Shown: piece by piece, positions 14,063 to 18,900 of the stretch
Position numbering within the stretch: position 1 is the stretch's first letter
Layout: every line of letters begins with the position of its first letter
NCBI GenBank assembly: GCA_910579155.1
Contig: CAJTTS010000065.1
Span: forward strand, 1-18,900
Origin: an uncultured Oscillospiraceae bacterium
Lineage (GTDB): Bacteria; Bacillota_A; Clostridia; Oscillospirales; Oscillospiraceae
Length of the DNA stretch: 18,900 bases
Direction of reading: 5' to 3'
Program-made: the position numbers and the translations under genes
Notes under the pieces: model-generated
Databases searched by the model: none
Seen by the model: the letters and a program-made list of their open reading frames with translations, nothing else
Told to the model about the DNA's origin: nothing

Positions 14063-14848
14063 TCAGTTATTGGTGAACACAGCCTTGGGCTTGGGCTTCT
14101 CCCGGGAGAGGAAGCAGGCCATGCCCTCCACCTGGTCGTGGGTCTCGAAGCAGTCGCCGAAAATCTTCTCCTCGATCTCCACGCCCTTGTCGATGGAGAC
14201 CTGCACGCCCTCGTTGACGGCCTTCTTGCAGCCGCGCACGGCAATGGGGGCGTTCTTGGCGATGCTGTTGGCCATCTTCAGGGCGGCGTCCATCAGGTCG
14301 GCCTGGGGAACGACCGCGTTGACCAGGCCGATGCGCAGGGCCTCGCCGGCGTCGATGTTCCGGGCGGTGTAAAGCATCTGCTTGGCCATGCCCATGCCCA
14401 CCAGACGGGCCAGGCGCTGGGTGCCGCCAAAGCCGGGGGTGATGCCCAGGCCCACCTCGGGCTGGCCGAACATGGCGTTGTCGGAGCAGATGCGGATGTC
14501 GCAGGACATGGCCAGCTCGCAACCGCCGCCCAGGGCGAAGCCGTTGACCGCAGCGATGACGGGCAGGGGGAAGCTTTCAATGGCCAGGAAGATGTCATTG
14601 CCCAGCTTGCCGAAGGCCTCGCCCTCGGCCTTGGTCATGGTGGACATGGAGCCGATGTCGGCACCCGCCACAAAACTCTTGTCGCCCGCGCCGGTGAGGA
14701 CCACACAGCGCACGGCGTTCTGGTCAATGCTCTCGAAGGCGGCCTTCAGATCGGCCAGCACCTCGGGGTTCAGGGCGTTGAGGGCCTTGGGGCGGTCGAT
14801 GGTGAGGACAGCCACAGCGCCCTGCAAATCAATGTTGACGAATGACAT
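14063..14848 (-). CDS. crt: Short-chain enoyl-CoA hydratase (crotonase)
   Basis: The 261-residue cytoplasmic enzyme interconverts 3-hydroxybutyryl-CoA and crotonyl-CoA. It has the crotonase fold with the oxyanion-hole segment SFVAGADI (58-65) and the two catalytic glutamates spaced 20 apart: Glu111 in GGGCELAMSCDI and Glu131 in FGQPEVGLGITPGFGGTQRL. The length is normal. The ATG 14848 has an AAGGAGG SD. A consensus promoter lies at 15031-15059, giving a leader of about 175 bases. It is followed by hbd, whose product supplies its substrate, so the pair forms the middle of the acetyl-CoA to butyryl-CoA route. Thiolase, butyryl-CoA dehydrogenase and etf genes are not in the window. Confidence 0.95.
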   Translation of the reverse strand: MSFVNIDLQGAVAVLTIDRPKALNALNPEVLADLKAAFESIDQNAVRCVVLTGAGDKSFVAGADIGSMSTMTKAEGEAFGKLGNDIFLAIESFPLPVIAAVNGFALGGGCELAMSCDIRICSDNAMFGQPEVGLGITPGFGGTQRLARLVGMGMAKQMLYTARNIDAGEALRIGLVNAVVPQADLMDAALKMANSIAKNAPIAVRGCKKAVNEGVQVSIDKGVEIEEKIFGDCFETHDQVEGMACFLSREKPKPKAVFTNN

Positions 14849-14920
14849 CAGTTTGCCTCCTTAAAATGTATAAAGTTGTGGGAAAACAGCGAACGGCATT
14901 CCCGACCCCCTCAGCATTGC

Positions 14921-14938
14921 TCGATATTTTTTTAACAA
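14921..14938. promoter_or_regulatory. Rex-like half site in the crt leader
   Basis: The plus strand shows TTAACAA (14932-14938) as a perfect half of the Rex consensus TTGTTAA-N4-TTAACAA; the other half, TCGATAT, matches at 4 of 7 positions. Rex senses NADH/NAD and often controls crt operons in Clostridia. The site lies about 90 bases inside the transcript, so the call is weak. Confidence 0.25.
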
Positions 14939-15001
14939 ATACGGCACAAAGGCGTGCGGCGATGGAGCCGGGTATATGGACCGGTCATGCCGCGTGGGGA
15001 G

Positions 15002-15016
15002 GGGAACGATGTTCCC
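15002..15016. promoter_or_regulatory. Palindrome just after the crt transcription start
   Basis: GGGAAC-GAT-GTTCCC is a perfect inverted repeat with 6-base arms, about 8 bases after the predicted start of the crt transcript. The position suits a repressor operator or a 5'-end hairpin that protects the mRNA. Confidence 0.4.
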
Positions 15017-15030
15017 TATATTCTTTTCCT

Positions 15031-15059
15031 AGTATACCGCCTTTTTCCTGTCTTTGCAA
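15031..15059 (-). promoter_or_regulatory. Promoter of the crt-hbd transcript
   Basis: On the minus strand TTGCAA (15054-15059), 17 bases, then TATACT (15031-15036). It lies just after the stop of the preceding operon and reads into crt through a leader of about 175 bases. Confidence 0.7.
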
Positions 15060-15099
15060 GAGTTTCTTTTGAAGTGGTCCAACCAATTTCCAGGATACC

Positions 15100-15438
15100 T
15101 TAAAACCGGGGCGGGGGCGTTTTACCCTCCCGGTACGCGGCCAAATACTCGTCGTACCGCTGGAAAAAGGTGTCGAAAGCGCCGGCACGGCTGGAGGAGA
15201 AAAATTCGATGATCCGGCACCAGCCCTGGGTGCTGCTGATGTGGTAATAGTCCTCCACGTAGCGGTGAAAGCCGCACCAGAACCCATCGGACCTGCCATA
15301 CTCCGGGTTAAGCTCCGTTTCCCGCAATGCATAGCCGTCCAGCAGGCATTTCAGCATGGCCAGGTCCTTTTCGGGCAGGAACAGCCCGGGCCGCGCCCGG
15401 ATTTTCTCCAACAGCCCGCAGATGATGTCAGGCTCCAT
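15100..15438 (-). CDS. Hypothetical protein, 112 residues
   Basis: I do not recognise a named family. The sequence is a compact alpha-helical protein with a conserved-looking pattern: LLEKIRARPGLFLPEKDLAMLKCLLDGY, then DGFWCGFHRYVEDYYHI, then a Trp-containing helix and a C-terminal FFQRYDEYLAAYR. This resembles small proteins seen near toxin-immunity loci, but that is inference. There is no signal peptide. The ATG 15438 follows the DUF554 stop by 3 bases, with a GGGAGGGTGAG SD inside the DUF554 end, so it is the last gene of the nrnA-truB-ribF operon and translationally coupled. No strong terminator follows; the crt promoter begins 41 bases after its stop. Confidence 0.65.
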   Translation of the reverse strand: MEPDIICGLLEKIRARPGLFLPEKDLAMLKCLLDGYALRETELNPEYGRSDGFWCGFHRYVEDYYHISSTQGWCRIIEFFSSSRAGAFDTFFQRYDEYLAAYREGKTPPPRF

Positions 15439-15441
15439 GGC

Positions 15442-16155
15442 TCACCCTCCCGCCAAAGCCGACAGCCATCCCGCCAGGGGTATGTAGGCAATGGGGAGGA
15501 AGATGGCGGGGAGCATATTTCCAACCTTGATTTTTTCCTTTCCCAGCTCCAGCATATTCACCGCGATGGCGATGATGAGGGCCCCGCCCACGGCGGTCAT
15601 TTCGGTGATGACGGCGTCGGGCAGGTACGGCCCCACCCAGCCCGCCAGCAGGGTGATGCCCCCCTGGTAGACGAGCAACGGGATGACGGAGAACATCACG
15701 CCGATTCCCAGGGTGGCGGCGAAGGAGATGGAGGTCACCCCGTCGATGACGCCTTTGGAGACGATGATCTCATAGTTGCCGTTGAGGCCCGCCTCAATGG
15801 AGCCGGTGATGGCCATGGCCCCCACGCAAAACAGCAGGGAGGCGTTCACAAACCCCTCGGTGAAGCGGTCGTTTCCGTCCCCTCCGACCACTTTGGTTCG
15901 GAGCAGGTCCCCCGCGTCCTCCAGGCGGCGCTCAATATCGGCAGCGTTGCCGATCACCGTGCCGACGACCATGCACACGATGACGCACAGCATGTCCCGA
16001 GTGCCCATAGCGTTGCCAATGCCAATGCACAGCACGCACAGGCCCAGGGCGTGGGTGAGGATGGACATAAGGCGGTCGCTAATGAGATTTTTAAACAGCA
16101 GCCCCGCCGCGCCTCCCAGGAGAATCAGAAGCATATTGATGAATGTAGCGGGCAC
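15442..16155 (-). CDS. DUF554 family membrane protein
   Basis: The 237-residue product is a polytopic membrane protein with about seven spans. These include residues 4-20, 33-50, 55-70, 103-120, 140-162, 165-178, 186-203 and the C-terminal hydrophobic stretch 213-234. The soluble segment DIERRLEDAGDLLRTKV (73-89) and the GFVNASLLFCVGAMAI motif are typical of DUF554. Function is unknown; a transport role is often proposed. The start is GTG 16155, with the SD GAGGTGA 6 bases upstream; that SD contains the ribF stop codon, so translation is coupled to ribF. Confidence 0.9.
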   Translation of the reverse strand: MPATFINMLLILLGGAAGLLFKNLISDRLMSILTHALGLCVLCIGIGNAMGTRDMLCVIVCMVVGTVIGNAADIERRLEDAGDLLRTKVVGGDGNDRFTEGFVNASLLFCVGAMAITGSIEAGLNGNYEIIVSKGVIDGVTSISFAATLGIGVMFSVIPLLVYQGGITLLAGWVGPYLPDAVITEMTAVGGALIIAIAVNMLELGKEKIKVGNMLPAIFLPIAYIPLAGWLSALAGG

Positions 16156-16161
16156 AGTCGG

Positions 16162-17070
16162 TCACCTCGAAACGTTTGCAAAATAGTCTCGGGTCTGCCG
16201 GGCGTTTTCCAAAATGGCGTCCCGCAGGGCCTGGACCGTGGGAAATTTGCGCTCCGGGCGCAGACGGGTGTAGAAATCCACCCGGATACGCTGACCATAC
16301 AGGTCGCCGTGGTAGTCCAGAATCCACGGTTCCACGGTCACGGCGTTCTGGTCGGTGTTCACCGTGGGGCGCACACCCACATTGGTGACGGCCAGGCGGG
16401 TCTCTCCTCCGGGCAGGACCACCCGGGAGGCGTACACGCCGAAGCCGGGGGCGATGGCCCCCTCCGGCGCCAGCAGGTTGGCGGTGGGCGTGCCCAGAGT
16501 GCGGCCCAGCCCGCTGCCGTGGACCACCGGGCCGGACAGGGTGTGGGGGTGGCCCAGGAACCGCCGGGCCCGCTCCATGTCGCCCTCCGCCACCAGGGTG
16601 CGAATATAGGTAGAGGATACGGTCACGCCGTCGATCTCCACTTTGGGAATCACATCGCAACCCATGCCCAGCTCCCGGCACTTTTCCGTCAGCCGCTGGG
16701 GATTGCCCTCTCCCTTGTAGCCGAAGTGGAAGTCGTGCCCGGCCACCACATGGACCACGCCCAGCTCTTTTTGGAGGTACTGGGCCACAAAATCCTGCCA
16801 GTCCATCTGCCGCATCACGTCGAAGGGGGCCACAATGACCTCCCGGATGCCGTACAGCTCGTGCATCAGCGCCCCCCGGTCGTCCACTCCGCTGAGCAGG
16901 GGGACGGCTTTCCCGGTGAGCGCGGCGGCGGGGCTGCGGTCAAAGGTGAAGGCGCAGGGCACGGCGTCCAGCGCCCTGGCCCGCGACCCCACCGTGCGCA
17001 GCAGCGCCCCGTGGCCCAGGTGTACCCCGTCGAAGAAGCCCAGGGCGATAACTTTACGTTGATTATCCAT
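16162..17070 (-). CDS. ribF: Bifunctional riboflavin kinase / FAD synthetase
   Basis: The 302-residue cytoplasmic enzyme phosphorylates riboflavin to FMN and adenylates FMN to FAD. The N-terminal nucleotidyltransferase domain shows GFFDGVHLGH (11-20) with the HxGH motif and SSTYIR (151-156). The C-terminal riboflavin kinase domain shows GRTLGTPTANL (188-198) and the family end with ALRDAILENARQTRDYF. Length is normal. The ATG 17070 has a GAGGTG SD and follows the truB stop by 6 bases. The order truB-ribF is common in Firmicutes. No FMN riboswitch is visible. Confidence 0.95.
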   Translation of the reverse strand: MDNQRKVIALGFFDGVHLGHGALLRTVGSRARALDAVPCAFTFDRSPAAALTGKAVPLLSGVDDRGALMHELYGIREVIVAPFDVMRQMDWQDFVAQYLQKELGVVHVVAGHDFHFGYKGEGNPQRLTEKCRELGMGCDVIPKVEIDGVTVSSTYIRTLVAEGDMERARRFLGHPHTLSGPVVHGSGLGRTLGTPTANLLAPEGAIAPGFGVYASRVVLPGGETRLAVTNVGVRPTVNTDQNAVTVEPWILDYHGDLYGQRIRVDFYTRLRPERKFPTVQALRDAILENARQTRDYFANVSR

Positions 17071-17076
17071 TGGCGA

Positions 17077-17961
17077 TTACACCTCAAAAAAGCTCTTGAC
17101 GGTGGCGAGCGTCCCGCCCGCCGCCCGTCCGAGGGCCAAAAATGTCTTGTCCATGCCGTACACCCGGTACTCTCCGTCCGGAACGCCGCAGACGGTCAGG
17201 GCCGCGCCGTTGCGTATTTTTTTCTCCGCTCCGGTGGTTTTCAGCACCAGTACCGGGACTCCGGCAAAGCAGGCATCCACCGGGAGCAGGAGGGACTCTC
17301 CTTCCCCCCGGTCCACCGCCTGCTGAACGGTCTCTAATGTAACGGAATCAGCCAGAGTAAAGCCAACGGCCTTTACACGCTGGAGGGAACTCATGCAGCC
17401 CCCGCAGCACAGGGCCTGTCCAATGTCGTGGCACAGGGTGCGCACGTATGTCCCCTTGGAGCATACCACCCGCAGGGAGAAATCCCCCCCCGTGTCTGCC
17501 CGGTCCAACAGCTCCAAGGCATGGATGGTGACCGGACGGGGCTTGCGCTCTACCTCTTTGCCTTTTCGGGCCAGCTCGTACAGCTTTTTTCCGTTAATTT
17601 TGATGGCGGAATACATGGGCGGGACCTGTTCGATCGGGCCGGTGAACCGGGGCAGGATCTGCTCCACGTCCTCTCGGGCGACCGTCACAGACCGCTCCTC
17701 CAGCACTTCCCCGGTGGTATCTTGGGTATTGGTGACTACGCCCAGTTTTAACCCGGCGATGTACTCCTTTTCGGAATTGGCAGCAAACTCCACCGCCCTG
17801 GTCGCCCGCCCGATGAACACGGGCAGCACACCGGTGGCCATGGGGTCCAGGGTCCCGGCGTGGCCCACCCGCTTCTCATGGAACATCCCCCGCAGCTTGG
17901 CGCATACGTCCATGGAGGTCCAGCCGGCGGGCTTGTCAATGATAATGATGCCGTTTGGCAT
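17077..17961 (-). CDS. truB: tRNA pseudouridine(55) synthase
   Basis: The 294-residue product converts U55 of tRNAs to pseudouridine. Catalytic Asp39 lies in [14 protein letters not shown], preceded by the N-terminal [12 protein letters not shown]. The [22 protein letters not shown] block and [18 protein letters not shown] are standard TruB motifs, and a C-terminal PUA-like part follows. I place the start at ATG 17961, with the SD AAGGAG at 10 bases. The longer open frame to 18234 overlaps nrnA and carries no homology. It lies 16 bases after the nrnA stop and 6 bases before ribF. Confidence 0.96.
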   Translation of the reverse strand: MPNGIIIIDKPAGWTSMDVCAKLRGMFHEKRVGHAGTLDPMATGVLPVFIGRATRAVEFAANSEKEYIAGLKLGVVTNTQDTTGEVLEERSVTVAREDVEQILPRFTGPIEQVPPMYSAIKINGKKLYELARKGKEVERKPRPVTIHALELLDRADTGGDFSLRVVCSKGTYVRTLCHDIGQALCCGGCMSSLQRVKAVGFTLADSVTLETVQQAVDRGEGESLLLPVDACFAGVPVLVLKTTGAEKKIRNGAALTVCGVPDGEYRVYGMDKTFLALGRAAGGTLATVKSFFEV

Positions 17962-17977
17962 AAGAGAAAGCTCCTTT

Positions 17978-18900
17978 TCAGTCCTGGGTGGGTTGGGAGA
18001 GCTGGCCGTCAATGGCGGCCAGGATGGCCCGTTCCGCCTCGGCAACCGTGCCCTTGACGGTGCAGCCGGAGGCCGCCTTGTGCCCTCCGCCCCCCAGCCG
18101 GGCGCACACCTTTGTGGCGTTGAGCAGGTCGGCTCTGGTGCGCACGGAGATGCGGCACTCGCCGCCCTCATGTTCCCGGATGGTGGCAGTGTGGAGGACG
18201 CCCTCGATCTGGCCCAGGAAAGCTGCCAGGTCATCGGTGTCCTCCGACGTGGCCCCGGCCTCGGCCATCATGCCAAGGGAGATGGGAGCCACCGCCACCG
18301 TACCGTCGTGATACAGGTGCATATTCTTCAAAATCAGGCTTTCCAGCTTCAGGCGCCGCATGGATTTGGTGCGGAAATGCTTCTTGTTCAGGGCCTGGAA
18401 GGGGATGCCCTGCTCCATCAGCGCCGCCGCCACCTTGTGGGTGTGGGGGGTGGTGTTGGCGTAGACGAAACAGCCGCAGTCGGTGGACACCGCCACATAC
18501 AGCGGGATGGCGACGTCGGCGCTCATCACACCCAGCGCGCCGCAGATTTTCCAGATGATCTCACCACAGGCGGCCTTGTCCGCCTCCAGGCAGGTTTCCT
18601 TGGCAAAAAACTCCTGGGAAGGGTGGTGGTCGATGGCCAGGTTGATGCGCTCCTTGTAGGGTTGAGCATTGTCCGGCAGCAGATTCACCGTGGCCACGTC
18701 GGTACTGACCACGGTGTCCGGCCGGAAGCCCTCGGGGGCGGCGAGGCCGTCCAGATAGCCCGCCAGCAGGGTGGTGGCGTCCAGGCTGGGGAGCACGTAG
18801 GCGGTCTTGCCCAGCGTCCGCAGGGCGCGGCACAGCCCTGCGGCGCAGCCAATGGTGTCCCCGTCGGGGCGCTTGTGGGTCAAAATCAGGTAGTTGTCAT
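17978..18900 (-). CDS. nrnA: DHH family phosphoesterase, NrnA-like (N-terminus outside window)
   Basis: About 307 residues are inside the window; the frame stays open to the right edge ([15 protein letters not shown]), so only a short N-terminal piece is missing. The DHH domain shows [21 protein letters not shown] (the DHH motif) and STDCGCF, which bind the two metal ions. The DHHA1 domain ends with [13 protein letters not shown]. NrnA degrades short oligonucleotides and dephosphorylates pAp. It is the first visible gene of the operon nrnA-truB-ribF-DUF554-112aa. The neighbours support NrnA rather than RecJ, whose proteins are much longer. Confidence 0.92.
   Translation of the reverse strand, partial: DNYLILTHKRPDGDTIGCAAGLCRALRTLGKTAYVLPSLDATTLLAGYLDGLAAPEGFRPDTVVSTDVATVNLLPDNAQPYKERINLAIDHHPSQEFFAKETCLEADKAACGEIIWKICGALGVMSADVAIPLYVAVSTDCGCFVYANTTPHTHKVAAALMEQGIPFQALNKKHFRTKSMRRLKLESLILKNMHLYHDGTVAVAPISLGMMAEAGATSEDTDDLAAFLGQIEGVLHTATIREHEGGECRISVRTRADLLNATKVCARLGGGGHKAASGCTVKGTVAEAERAILAAIDGQLSQPTQD

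Noticed and set aside
15241..17337. Plus-strand open frame of 698 codons
   Set aside because: It is antisense to parts of four genes (the 112-residue gene, DUF554, ribF and truB), with the His/Gly/Gln-rich composition typical of such frames.
17962..18234. N-terminal extension of TruB
   Set aside because: It would overlap nrnA in another frame and carries no TruB similarity; ATG 17961 has a good SD and family-typical N-terminus.
1..18900. CRISPR array, rRNA genes or a multi-gene defence system
   Set aside because: No spaced direct repeats, no rRNA-like sequence and no cas or known defence gene set were seen. The lone broken metallophosphoesterase is not enough to claim a defence system.

Overview
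The window looks like a chromosomal segment of a GC-rich, butyrate-forming member of the Clostridia (Oscillospiraceae / Clostridium cluster IV type). The evidence is the crt-hbd pair, the DUF6514 protein, the DUF3737 and DUF554 families, the nrnA-truB-ribF order, Shine-Dalgarno (SD) sites of the AGGAGG type and strong SigA-type promoters with 17-base spacers. The species is an inference.

Layout. (1) 1-300: a tRNA-Arg(CCT) on the minus strand, running off the left edge, preceded by two decayed tRNA-Arg(CCT)-like copies; one good minus-strand promoter could transcribe all three. (2) 350-2261: promoter and typA/bipA. (3) 2262-7346: sugar-related genes. These are a DUF3737 beta-helix protein (minus), a DUF4838 putative glycosidase (plus) behind an unusual hairpin leader, a TauE/SafE anion exporter (plus) and a PfkB sugar kinase (minus), the last two convergent on a shared terminator. 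(4) 7372-12010: an accessory, partly AT-rich island. It holds an alpha/beta hydrolase, a broken metallophosphoesterase, a mini-ORF bracketed by inverted repeats, a large serine recombinase whose start codon appears to be AUC, and the 3' part of a conserved ATPase-like gene that begins abruptly next to the recombinase. It reads as the decaying end of an integrated element. (5) 12011-12734: a hairpin-rich gap and a DUF6514 gene. (6) 12861-15059: crt and hbd (minus) with promoter, long leader, a folded 105-base element between the genes and a terminator. (7) 15100-18900: a compact minus-strand operon in the order nrnA (cut by the right edge), truB, ribF, DUF554 and a small unknown gene.

How the genes fit together. 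crt and hbd catalyse adjacent steps between acetoacetyl-CoA and crotonyl-CoA on the way to butyrate. NrnA, TruB and RibF handle short RNA/pAp turnover, tRNA U55 modification and FMN/FAD synthesis. TypA is a ribosome-associated GTPase. The sugar block suggests uptake-side glycan handling with a fructokinase-like entry point.

Most notable observations: the palindromic element between crt and hbd, the tRNA-Arg-like tandem, the hairpin that coincides with the predicted transcription start of the DUF4838 gene, and the apparent loss of the recombinase start codon. All function calls are from reading the sequence; no searches were run.
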